This document shows, piece by piece, positions 32,451-39,954 of a stretch of 41,497 nt of DNA (positions are counted from its first letter, which is position 1; each line of letters starts with the position of its first letter). The stretch is from Rhizorhabdus sp. (lineage in GTDB: Bacteria; Pseudomonadota; Alphaproteobacteria; Sphingomonadales; Sphingomonadaceae). A program made the position numbers and the translations under genes. A model generated the notes under the pieces. That model worked only from the letters and a program-made list of their open reading frames with translations, was not told the origin of the DNA and ran no database searches. The stretch covers positions 1 through 41,497 of the forward strand of contig NZ_JAGMXV010000017.1 in the NCBI RefSeq assembly GCF_018006725.1. Reading direction: 5' to 3'.

Positions 32451-33470
32451 GTGACCGACGAGACCCTCCCCGCCCTGGCGGCGACACCGACAGAGCTCTC
32501 CCATCTGGAGACCCTCGCCGAGAAGGCCCGCGAGTTCGCCCGTCGAGCACAATCGGCCAACACCCGGCGCGCGTACGGGGCTGACTGGCGCCATTTCTCC
32601 GCCTGGTGTGCTTCCAAGGGGCTGTCGGCCCTGCCGCCGTCGCCGCCGACGATCGGCCTCTACCTCACGGCTTGCGCCACGGGTCGCGCCGGCGAACAGA
32701 TATCCGTAGGCACCCTGGAGCGCCGCCTAGCCGGGCTGAGCTGGCACTACACCCAGCGCGGCCTCGTGATCGATCGGCGAGACCCGCATATCGCCCAGGT
32801 CCTTGCCGGCATCCGCCGCACCTACGCGCGCCCGTCCGTCGGCAAGGAGCCGGTGCTGGCGGAAGACGTCATCCGTATGGCTGAGATTGACGGCCGCGAT
32901 CTGCGTGGTCTGCGCGATCGCAGCATCTTGCTGCTGGGATACGCCGGCGGTCTTCGCCGCAGCGAGATCGTCGGACTGGATGTCGGCCGCGGCGAGACTG
33001 AAGAAGGCGTCGGCTGGTTGGCCCTCCTGGAGGAGGGGATGCTCCTCACCATCAAGGGCAAGGGGGAGCGCTGGCGCGAGGTCGAGATCGGCCGCGGCTC
33101 GAGCGAGTTGAGCTGCCCTGTTCGCGCGCTGGAGACCTGGCTGCATCTTGGCCGGATTGCCCATGGGCCGGTGTTCCGGCGCATCTCGCAGGACGGCATG
33201 CGTGCCTTGCCCGACCGCCTGAGCGGGCGTCACGTCGCTCGCCTGGTAAAGCGCACGGCGCTCGCCGCCGGCATCCGTGGCGACGCGTCGGAGGGCGAGC
33301 GATCAGCCATGTTTGCCGGTCATTCGCTTCGCGCTGGCTTTGCGTCATCAGATATTGACGAACGTTATGCCCAGAAACAGATGGGGCATGCGTCGGCGGA
33401 GATGACGCGGCGCTATCAGCGCCGCCGCGGCCGGTTCAGAGTAAATATGACAAAAGCCGCCGGCCTTTAG
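32451..33470 (+). CDS. Tyrosine recombinase (phage-integrase family)
   Basis: A 339-residue recombinase starting at GTG 32451. The N-terminal SAM-like domain has ANTRRAYGADWRHFSAWC. Catalytic residues are in GYAGGLRRSEIVGL (Arg), IKGKGERWREV (beta-hairpin Lys), GHSLRAG (HxxR), MGHASAEMTRRYQ (His, then Tyr nine residues later): a complete set. It is divergent from DUF1403-scpB. It may resolve transposition co-integrates, as TniR/TnpI-type enzymes do, or act as an integrase for the scpB module. No attachment site repeats were found. Confidence 0.88.
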   Translation: MTDETLPALAATPTELSHLETLAEKAREFARRAQSANTRRAYGADWRHFSAWCASKGLSALPPSPPTIGLYLTACATGRAGEQISVGTLERRLAGLSWHYTQRGLVIDRRDPHIAQVLAGIRRTYARPSVGKEPVLAEDVIRMAEIDGRDLRGLRDRSILLLGYAGGLRRSEIVGLDVGRGETEEGVGWLALLEEGMLLTIKGKGERWREVEIGRGSSELSCPVRALETWLHLGRIAHGPVFRRISQDGMRALPDRLSGRHVARLVKRTALAAGIRGDASEGERSAMFAGHSLRAGFASSDIDERYAQKQMGHASAEMTRRYQRRRGRFRVNMTKAAGL

Positions 33471-33537
33471 ATTGCCGCCGAACGAGACGGGTGCCGCATA
33501 ATAAAAAGCCGCGCGGCCGGCAAAAGGGGGGCGAAGG

Positions 33538-34668
33538 ATGAAATCCCAGATTAGGCATCTGGTCGCAGAAGCACTTTATCCGACCAAGTCTTACGAGTTG
33601 CCCGCAGCGTGCGAGAGGTACGGCTTGGCGCCCGGGAACGACCAGGAGGCATTTGCAAGCAAGAAAACCTATGTCCTGTCGCGCCTGAAAAATCTTTCCG
33701 ACGAGCAGGTGCTCGTGATCGCCGAGCGGGTCCTGGCGGATCACCGGTCCGACAAGCTGCAGGCTGCCGTCGCACAACTCAGGAACGAGGGCGGCCTTGT
33801 GACCGACTTGACGCGACTGCACCTGATGAAAGCCCTGGAACCTTTCTCGCTATCAGGCGACCTCGAGCTGGTGGAGATGATGCGTTCCCACTGGCCGGGC
33901 ATAGAAAGGCCTATCGATTTCGGTGAATCGCTTGCGGAAAAAATCTGGCGGCACGCTGTTGACCATGATGACTGGAGCAATCGCGATACCCTGGATGCCG
34001 TAGGATTTCGGAACTGCTCCCAAGCTACGATTTTTGCCTTTTTGGCTGACGTGGTTGACCCGAAACGCCGAAACCAGAATGAGCAAGATGCCATTATCCA
34101 AGCCCTGAACCCGATCCTGGAGCGCGATGGGTTTCACTTGGTAGTGACACGACAGGTGTCCGGATATCCATCATACGGTGTTCAGTCGATGCCGACCGGA
34201 ACACCTCCGGCCGACCCTGATATTTCAAAAGCGCTGAAGTCCTTCGATGAGGGTGGCGTCCACGCTGCTTGGGAAAAAGCGCTGGCGCGCCGGCGGAACG
34301 ATCCGGACGGCGCGATCACCGCGGCAAAATCGCTACTGGAATCCGTCTGCAAGCACATCATCGAAGAGGGGGGTGGGACGTACGGGTCGAGGGATGACCT
34401 ACCGAAACTCTATGCCAAGGCCGCGGAATCGCTGAGACTGGCTCCGAACCAGCATTCGGAAGCCGTTTTCAAGACGATCCTCGGCGGCTGCCAGGCTGTG
34501 GTCGGGGGTCTGGCGGCCGTTCGAAACCAACTTGGAGATTCCCACGGCCAGGGAAAGAAGCCAGTGAGGCCCTTGGCACGACATGCTGAACTTGCGGTCA
34601 ATTTAGCGGGGTCGATTTCAATGTTTCTCGTATCGACGTGGTCAGCCCGAACGGCCGGTAAAAACTGA
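33538..34668 (+). CDS. AbiJ-like abortive-infection protein (HEPN motif)
   Basis: A 376-residue protein. The N-terminal 50 residues (LVAEALYPTKSYELPAACE, then SKKTYVLSRL) resemble the AbiJ N-terminal domain class 3. The C-terminal 120 residues match the abortive-infection C-terminus: ITAAKSLLESVCKHII, LPKLYAKAAESL and a RNQLGDSH segment giving R329-N-x5-H336, a HEPN-type RNase motif. Related systems protect against phage by stopping translation or growth. ATG 33538 has a GGGGGGCGAAGG leader. GC is lower than in the transposition genes. It is followed by a second defence-type gene 33 bases on. Confidence 0.78.
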   Translation: MKSQIRHLVAEALYPTKSYELPAACERYGLAPGNDQEAFASKKTYVLSRLKNLSDEQVLVIAERVLADHRSDKLQAAVAQLRNEGGLVTDLTRLHLMKALEPFSLSGDLELVEMMRSHWPGIERPIDFGESLAEKIWRHAVDHDDWSNRDTLDAVGFRNCSQATIFAFLADVVDPKRRNQNEQDAIIQALNPILERDGFHLVVTRQVSGYPSYGVQSMPTGTPPADPDISKALKSFDEGGVHAAWEKALARRRNDPDGAITAAKSLLESVCKHIIEEGGGTYGSRDDLPKLYAKAAESLRLAPNQHSEAVFKTILGGCQAVVGGLAAVRNQLGDSHGQGKKPVRPLARHAELAVNLAGSISMFLVSTWSARTAGKN

Positions 34669-34701
34669 TTCTATGACACCGAATGTGCGGCCAGAGGGGG
34701 C

Positions 34702-35961
34702 ATGAAGAAAAACGGCAGCAGTCGCAGCAATGCACTGGATGACAAGGCGGTGGCGGCGCGCTTCGACGCGCAAGGTGGCCAATGTTTCTATTGCCAGAAA
34801 CCGTTGCTTCGGCAGGCAGCCGGCAAAGGTCACCCCAAGGGTGACGGGCGCTTCTATACGAAGGAGCACGTCTTTCCGATTGCGCGAGGCGGCCGGAAGG
34901 ATTGGTCCAACAAGGTTTTCGCCTGCTCGCCCTGCAATACCGAGAAGGCTCATCGTGCTCCCACCTATGACGAGGTGGCGCGGCTGCGCGAGTTGAACCG
35001 CGCGGCACCTCCGGCACCGCGGTTGCTGGCGCCGGCAACGGATCTGGCCCTGATTGATCAGGAAATGGGTGCCTTGCTGGCGCGGCTTCTGGCGACCGCA
35101 GGGGCCACAGTCCGGGACGAAGCAGGTGCCCAAAGCGACCATGAAGCCGACGACCCGCGACAAGAGTTCGAAGCTGAAACGCCGTCGCGACCCGGATCAA
35201 GTAGCAATCCGTTGAGGGGAATGGGTCGGCTGGTCAATCTGTTGGCTACTATCCGTCTCAGCGCAAGCTGGCTCGCACAAGCGCGAGGCATGCTTGTTGC
35301 GATAAGCGATAAGTTCTCGTCGCCAGCGCTGGACAAGACGCTTGCCGCCGACACCCTGCGTCGCCTCATTTATCTCGAAATTATCGGATCAAACCAGCTG
35401 CTCGCCAGGCTTTGGGACACTACAAGAGGAACCGCATCGCTGCCAGAGCTGCATCGGACAATGGGCAATACCGAGGTCCAGCGCGAACTGCATATATTCA
35501 CCGAATTCATGGGGGGTGCGACCGAGGCTGAACAGACCAAGGTAGATGCAGCGCTGCTACGAAAACGCATCGTCGCACTGGGGGCGTCTGAGTCCTGCAA
35601 GGCAATCACAAAGTTCCGAAACGAGCGTCTGGCACATTGGCAATTCGATCCGCGACCCAAGCCAGAACAGCGAGCCCCGTATGTCGAGGACTTCATGCAC
35701 TTGAGCCTCGAAACCCTAACCCTGATCGACGATGCGGACACGCTGGTCAATCGCTACGCCGGAAGAACATCGCTTGCCGCCAGTGAGAGTGCCACCGAAG
35801 CCGCATGCCAGCTGCTGTTCGCGGGACTTCACGGCGAAAGCGAAACGGAGCGGCTAGCACTTTTTGAAAAGCACCCCAGCTTGCGCGCGACAGTCGTGCC
35901 AGCCGCCGACTATCGCCCGGGCCTGCTGCATGTCCTGAACCTCGGACGCGCCCGTAGCTGA
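34702..35961 (+). CDS. HNH nuclease with a C-terminal HEPN-like domain
   Basis: A 419-residue two-domain protein. The N-terminal HNH domain has zinc cysteines 28, 31, 75 and 78, EHVFPIARGG (E55-H56) and NKVFACSPCNTEK. A linker of about 70 charged residues follows. The C-terminal helical domain (about 170-419) contains FRNERLAHWQ with R306-N-x4-H312, fitting the HEPN RNase motif and resembling AbiU2-like proteins. ATG 34702 has GAGGGGG. It is next to the AbiJ-like gene, so they may form one defence operon. I do not know a described family with this combination. Confidence 0.72.
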   Translation: MKKNGSSRSNALDDKAVAARFDAQGGQCFYCQKPLLRQAAGKGHPKGDGRFYTKEHVFPIARGGRKDWSNKVFACSPCNTEKAHRAPTYDEVARLRELNRAAPPAPRLLAPATDLALIDQEMGALLARLLATAGATVRDEAGAQSDHEADDPRQEFEAETPSRPGSSSNPLRGMGRLVNLLATIRLSASWLAQARGMLVAISDKFSSPALDKTLAADTLRRLIYLEIIGSNQLLARLWDTTRGTASLPELHRTMGNTEVQRELHIFTEFMGGATEAEQTKVDAALLRKRIVALGASESCKAITKFRNERLAHWQFDPRPKPEQRAPYVEDFMHLSLETLTLIDDADTLVNRYAGRTSLAASESATEAACQLLFAGLHGESETERLALFEKHPSLRATVVPAADYRPGLLHVLNLGRARS

Positions 35962-36047
35962 TGAATGCCGTCGCTGCCTATACGATTGCCGCCCGCCAGA
36001 TCAGGCGCAACGCCGGGCTACCCCGGTCTCCCTGCTGAACCCCGAAA

Positions 36048-36585
36048 TCATCGGCCGAGCTCAGAAAACCTCACCGGCTCGCTCGGTGGCGTCGCCTGGG
36101 CTAGCGCCCGGCGCCACCAGCCGACGTCGTGCCAGCGGCCGTGCTTGAAGCCGACCTCACGGTAGACGCCCGGGCGCCTCGAACCCGACTGCCTCGTGCA
36201 GCGCGACGCTGGCATCGTTGGGCAGGGCGATGCCGGCATAGGCCGAATGGAAACCCTGCCGGGTCAGGATCTCGAGCAGGGCGCCGTAGAGCGCCCGGCC
36301 GACGCCGCCGCGGCGAGCGCCCTCGGTGACATAGGCCGTCACGTCGACCGACCAGCGATAGGCGGCACGCGCCCGATGGGGGCTGGCGTAGACATAGCCA
36401 AGCAGGTGGTCGCCATCCTCGGCGACCAAGTAGGGGTAGACGGCCAGGGTGTCCTGGATCCGGCGCGCCATCTCCGCGACGATCGGCGGTTCATCCTCGA
36501 AGGAAATCGCCGTCTCGCGCACGATCGGCGCATAGATGGTCTGGATCGCCGCGGCATCGGCCGTTTCGGCCACGCGAATCTTCAA
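36048..36585 (-). pseudogene. Frameshifted GNAT acetyltransferase (ArsN/PAT-like)
   Basis: The first 140 residues are a typical phosphinothricin/arsinothricin-type N-acetyltransferase: YAPIVRETAISFEDEPP, YASPHRARAAYRWSVDVTAYV, RRGGVGRALYGALL and ASVALHEAVGF. The frame then ends early in GRLP. The expected tail (PGVYREVGFKHGRWHDVGWW) is found in the adjacent frame and ends at 36048. One extra G in CCCGGG (36169-36174) explains the break. It may be a real mutation or a sequencing error. Placed after the ars genes, it would have detoxified arsinothricin or methylated-arsenic antibiotics. Confidence 0.8.
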
Positions 36586-36695
36586 CGTCTCGTCCTCGCC
36601 TGACTGTCTTCAGGCGAATTCTCCGCCAGGCCGGGCTGCGGGGGCAACGGGCATCGCGGATTGCCGATGCCGGCTGCCTCCGGCCCGGGCGCAGG

Positions 36696-36974
36696 TTACT
36701 TCGCGAGGTACTCGTCCAGGATCTTGGCGTCCGGGGACTTGAGAGTCATGCCGCCCGGGCCGGCCGCGATCCGGGTCACGAGCTGGCTGGGCTCGACGCC
36801 CTTCTCGAAGTTTTGAAGCTCCTTGGAGTCGCTGCGGAAGACCCAGAGCCGGCCGTCGACGACCTTGGTGGTGAAGCCCGGCTTGTCGTAGGCCGACGAT
36901 TTCGTATCGGTCGCGCAGGCCGAGGTGCCGACCAGAAGCGAGACAGCAAGCAGGGTGGCGGCTAGCAGACGCAT
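36696..36974 (-). CDS. Small lipoprotein in the arsenic island
   Basis: A 92-residue protein with a signal peptide and lipobox ending in GTSAC (Cys20). The mature part has FTTKVVDGRLWVFRSDSKEL and ends with SPDAKILDEYLAK. The size suggests a small periplasmic domain anchored to a membrane. No family recognised. It lies between acr3 and the GNAT gene on the same strand, so it may be co-transcribed with the arsenic genes. The 45-base gap to acr3 lacks a clear terminator. Confidence 0.7.
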   Translation of the reverse strand: MRLLAATLLAVSLLVGTSACATDTKSSAYDKPGFTTKVVDGRLWVFRSDSKELQNFEKGVEPSQLVTRIAAGPGGMTLKSPDAKILDEYLAK

Positions 36975-37018
36975 GTTCCCCTCATTATCGTGTTGCGTGG
37001 GTGGCGAGGTGTCGGCCC

Positions 37019-38092
37019 CTAGCGGGGCGTGCGCTCGTACCAAGCTCTGCTGGCGTTGACGATGCGCACGACCGACAGCATGACCGGCACCTCGATCAGC
37101 ACGCCGACGACGGTGGCGAGCGCGGCACCGGAATTGAACCCGAACAGGCTGATCGCCGCGGCGACCGCCAGCTCGAAGAAGTTGGAGGCGCCGATCAGGG
37201 CCGAGGGCCCGGCGACGCAGTGGGGCACGCCGAAATAGCGGTTCAGCAGATAGGCGAGGCCCGAGTTGAAATAGACCTGGATCAGGATCGGCACGGCCAG
37301 CAGCAGGATCACGCCGGGCTGGGCGATGATCTGCTCGCCCTGGAAACCGAACAGCAGGACCAGGGTCAGCAGCAGCGCGCCGAGCGACAGCGGCCCGAGG
37401 CGGGCAAGCAGCCGGTCGAGGGCGGCATGGCCGCCGGCGGCGATCAGCCCGCGGCGCCAGGCTTGCGCGACCGCGACGGGGATGACGATGTAGAGCGCGA
37501 CCGACAGGAGCAGCGTCGACCAGGGCACGGTGATCGCCGACAGGCCGAGCAGCAGGCCGACGATCGGGGCGAAGGCCACCACCATGATGGCGTCGTTGAC
37601 GGCCACCTGGCTCAGGGTGAAATGCGGCTCGCCGTCGCACAGGTTCGACCAGACGAAGACCATCGCGGTGCAGGGCGCCGCGGCCAGCAGGATCAGCCCG
37701 GCGATGTAGCTGTCGATCTGCGCCTCGGGCAGCAGCGGCCGGAACAGCCAGCCGATGAACAGCCAGCCGAGCAACGCCATCGAGAACGGCTTGACCGCCC
37801 AGTTGATGAACAGCGTCACCCCGATGCCGCGCCACTGGCCGGCGACATGCCCCAGCGCCGTGAAATCGATCTTCAGCAGCATCGGCACGATCATCAGCCA
37901 GATCAGCACCGCCACCGGCAGGTTGACCTGGGCCACCTCAAGCCGGCCGACCGCCTGGAACGCGGCCGGAAACCAATGGCCCAGCGCGATGCCGGCGACG
38001 ATGCACAGGCCAACCCAGATCGTCAGATAGCGTTCGAAAACGCCGAGGCCAGGGCGCGCCGGGGTGCCGATCGTGTCGGCCGCGCCGCTCAT
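37019..38092 (-). CDS. acr3: Acr3 arsenite efflux permease
   Basis: A 357-residue inner-membrane transporter with about ten hydrophobic spans. The Acr3 signature AAPCTAMVFVWSNLCDGEP includes the essential Cys in the fourth span; GASNFFELAVAAAI and the IEVPVMLSVVRIVN end are also typical. It exports As(III) using the proton motive force. ATG 38092 overlaps the arsC stop (ATGA), so they are coupled. The first 20 residues are hydrophilic and cytoplasmic. Confidence 0.93.
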   Translation of the reverse strand: MSGAADTIGTPARPGLGVFERYLTIWVGLCIVAGIALGHWFPAAFQAVGRLEVAQVNLPVAVLIWLMIVPMLLKIDFTALGHVAGQWRGIGVTLFINWAVKPFSMALLGWLFIGWLFRPLLPEAQIDSYIAGLILLAAAPCTAMVFVWSNLCDGEPHFTLSQVAVNDAIMVVAFAPIVGLLLGLSAITVPWSTLLLSVALYIVIPVAVAQAWRRGLIAAGGHAALDRLLARLGPLSLGALLLTLVLLFGFQGEQIIAQPGVILLLAVPILIQVYFNSGLAYLLNRYFGVPHCVAGPSALIGASNFFELAVAAAISLFGFNSGAALATVVGVLIEVPVMLSVVRIVNASRAWYERTPR

Positions 38093-38592
38093 GTCGGTGC
38101 CGTGGTCTTGCCGATGGCGTCGAGCTCGTGCTGCAGCGACATGCCGTCGAGCGCTTCGAGGCGCAGATTGACGAACAGCCGCAGGCGGGCCTGCATGGCC
38201 GAGAAGGCATCCTTGAAGGCCTTCCGGCGCACCTCGTCGGGGCCTTCGACCGCGGCCGGATCCGGAATGCCCCAATGCGCCGTGACCGGCTTGCCTGGCC
38301 AGACCGGGCAGACCTCGCCGGCGGCGGAGTCGCAGACGGTGAAGATAAAGTCGATCGGCGGCGCCCCCGCCTTGGCGAATTCGTCCCAGCTCTTGCTGCG
38401 CAGGCCGGCCGTCGGCAGGTGCAGGCCATCCAACAGTTCGAGCGCGAGCGGATGGACCTGCCCCTTGGGGTAGCTGCCCGCGCTGTAGCCGGTGAACCGG
38501 TCGCCGCCCATGCTGTTCAGCAGGCTCTCGGCCAGGATCGACCGGGCGGAGTTGCCGGTGCAGAGGAAGAGGACGTTGTAGTGGTTGCTCAC
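38089..38592 (-). CDS. arsC: ArsC arsenate reductase (low-molecular-weight phosphatase fold)
   Basis: A 167-residue arsenate reductase with the P-loop C11-TGNSA-R17 (C-x5-R). Two further cysteines in TVCDSAAGEVCP can form the relay disulfide, as in thioredoxin-coupled ArsC. It reduces arsenate to arsenite for export by Acr3. The start is GTG 38592, within a GTGA overlap with arsR. It is longer than the usual 130-140 residues because of a C-terminal helical extension (about 135-167). Confidence 0.9.
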   Translation of the reverse strand: MSNHYNVLFLCTGNSARSILAESLLNSMGGDRFTGYSAGSYPKGQVHPLALELLDGLHLPTAGLRSKSWDEFAKAGAPPIDFIFTVCDSAAGEVCPVWPGKPVTAHWGIPDPAAVEGPDEVRRKAFKDAFSAMQARLRLFVNLRLEALDGMSLQHELDAIGKTTAPT

Positions 38593-38954
38593 GATCGGCC
38601 TCGGGCGCGTTTGGTGGCGACGGGTTCGGCGACCGCCGGCACGGGACAACAGACCGGCGCGGCCGTGGTGGGATTGCCGCAGCAATTGGCCGTCAGATAT
38701 CCGACCAGCGCGTTCATGGCTGTAATATCCGCGGCGTAGATCAGTTGCCGGCTCTGGCGGCGCTGCGTCACCAGCCCGGCATGGCGCAGTTGCGCCAGGT
38801 GGAAGGACAGCGACGACGCCGGCAGCTCGAGCGCCGCGGCGATCGTGCCAGCCGATTCCCCGGCGGGGCCGCGTTCGACCAGAAGGCGATAGACCGCGAG
38901 GCGGTTTTCCTGGGCGAGAGCGGCAAGCGCTGCGATGACCTGTTTCGTTTCCAT
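38589..38954 (-). CDS. arsR: ArsR-family arsenic repressor
   Basis: A 121-residue winged-helix repressor that heads the ars operon. The HTH is in PASSLSFHLAQLRHAGLV, with the wing RRQSRQLIYAAD. A vicinal Cys pair near the C-terminus (NCCGNP) and a second pair (VCCPVP) suit As(III) binding at a C-terminal site, as in non-classical ArsR proteins. The pairs CC...CC are visible, but their role is inferred. It should repress its own operon and possibly the divergent genes from the 109-base control region. Confidence 0.9.
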   Translation of the reverse strand: METKQVIAALAALAQENRLAVYRLLVERGPAGESAGTIAAALELPASSLSFHLAQLRHAGLVTQRRQSRQLIYAADITAMNALVGYLTANCCGNPTTAAPVCCPVPAVAEPVATKRARGRS

Positions 38955-38974
38955 ATTTCAATAATCACAGAAAT
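38955..38974. promoter_or_regulatory. Putative ArsR operator in the divergent region
   Basis: ATTTC-N10-GAAAT, an imperfect AT-rich dyad directly before the arsR ATG, in the 38955-39063 region shared with the binding-protein gene. Position and shape fit an ArsR-family operator. Confidence 0.5.
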
Positions 38975-39063
38975 GATGGATCATGCATAGCCGCGTGTCC
39001 GAGGGCTGTCAAAAGACAGTTCCGTGACAGCGGGCATGACCGGGGTAGGAAACGGAGCGGGCG

Positions 39064-39954
39064 ATGCAGAAACCCGCAGCCCGACCAGGGCCAGGCTTGA
39101 CCCGTCGCGCCATGATGGCCGCCGGGGTGGTGGCCTGCGCGCTATCCATCGCCCGGCAGAGGCCGGCGGCCGCCGCCGGCGGGCTGAGCTTCGGCCTGAC
39201 CCCGGTCTTCCTCGATTCCGACATCCAGCTCCTGGCGAACCTCGAGGCCTATCTCGAGCGGGCCACCGGCGGGCCGGTCGCGCTGGTCAAGCGGCGCACC
39301 TACCAGGAGATCACCGCGCTGCTGCTGACCGGCCAGCTCGACGCCGCCTGGATTTGCGGTTTTCCCTTCGTCCAGCACGCCGACCGCCTGGCCCTGGTCG
39401 GGGTGCCGCTGTTCCGCGGCCGGCCGCTCTACCAGTCCTACGTCATCGTGCGGGAGGGCGCGCCCGCCCGTGACTTTGCCGACCTGCGCGGCGGCATCCA
39501 TGCGTTCTCGGACCCGGAAAGCAACTCCGGGTTTCTCGTCACCCGCTGCCTGCTGGCCGATCTCGGCGCGACGCCCGACAGTTTCTTCAGCCGGGTGTTC
39601 TTCACCTACGGCCATCGCAACGTAATCCGCGCCGTGGCCGCGGGCCTGGCCCAGAGCGGGTCGGTCGACGGCTATGTCTGGGAGGTGATGAAGGAGACCG
39701 AGCCGGGCCTCGTCGGTGCCACCCGGGTGCTGCGCCGCTCGGAATGGCTGGGCTTCCCGCCCGTCGCCTGCCTGCGCTCGGCCGCTGGCCAGCCGGGTGT
39801 CTCGGCGCTCGCCGCGGCGCTGCAGGGCATGGCCGGTGACCCGCTCGGCCGCACGGTGCTGGCGGAACTGCGCCTGGACGGCTTCAGCGCGGCCGAGCCG
39901 GCGCTGTTTGACGGCATCGCCGCCAAATATGCCCAGGTGCGGGAGAGCCTGTGA
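39064..39954 (+). CDS. PhnD/AioX-like periplasmic binding protein
   Basis: A 296-residue exported substrate-binding protein of the PhnD type. A twin-Arg-like signal (LTRRAMMAAGVVAC) is followed by the mature fold with YQEITALLLTGQLDAAWICG, VIVREGAPARDFADLRGG and YGHRNVIRAVAAGLAQSGSV. Cys98 lies in AAWICGFPF, the region where AioX carries its arsenite-binding Cys. It is directly coupled to a sensor kinase and response regulator and divergent from the ars operon. So it is more likely the sensing part of an AioXSR-type system than a transporter subunit; no permease is present. Confidence 0.78.
   Translation: MQKPAARPGPGLTRRAMMAAGVVACALSIARQRPAAAAGGLSFGLTPVFLDSDIQLLANLEAYLERATGGPVALVKRRTYQEITALLLTGQLDAAWICGFPFVQHADRLALVGVPLFRGRPLYQSYVIVREGAPARDFADLRGGIHAFSDPESNSGFLVTRCLLADLGATPDSFFSRVFFTYGHRNVIRAVAAGLAQSGSVDGYVWEVMKETEPGLVGATRVLRRSEWLGFPPVACLRSAAGQPGVSALAAALQGMAGDPLGRTVLAELRLDGFSAAEPALFDGIAAKYAQVRESL

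Noticed and set aside
24384..36047. Terminal inverted repeats and target duplication of the Tn5053-like element
   Set aside because: I compared the sequences around 24384-24526, 25793-25931, 32301-32450 and 35962-36047 by eye and found no convincing matching ends starting with TGT. The element's borders stay undefined.
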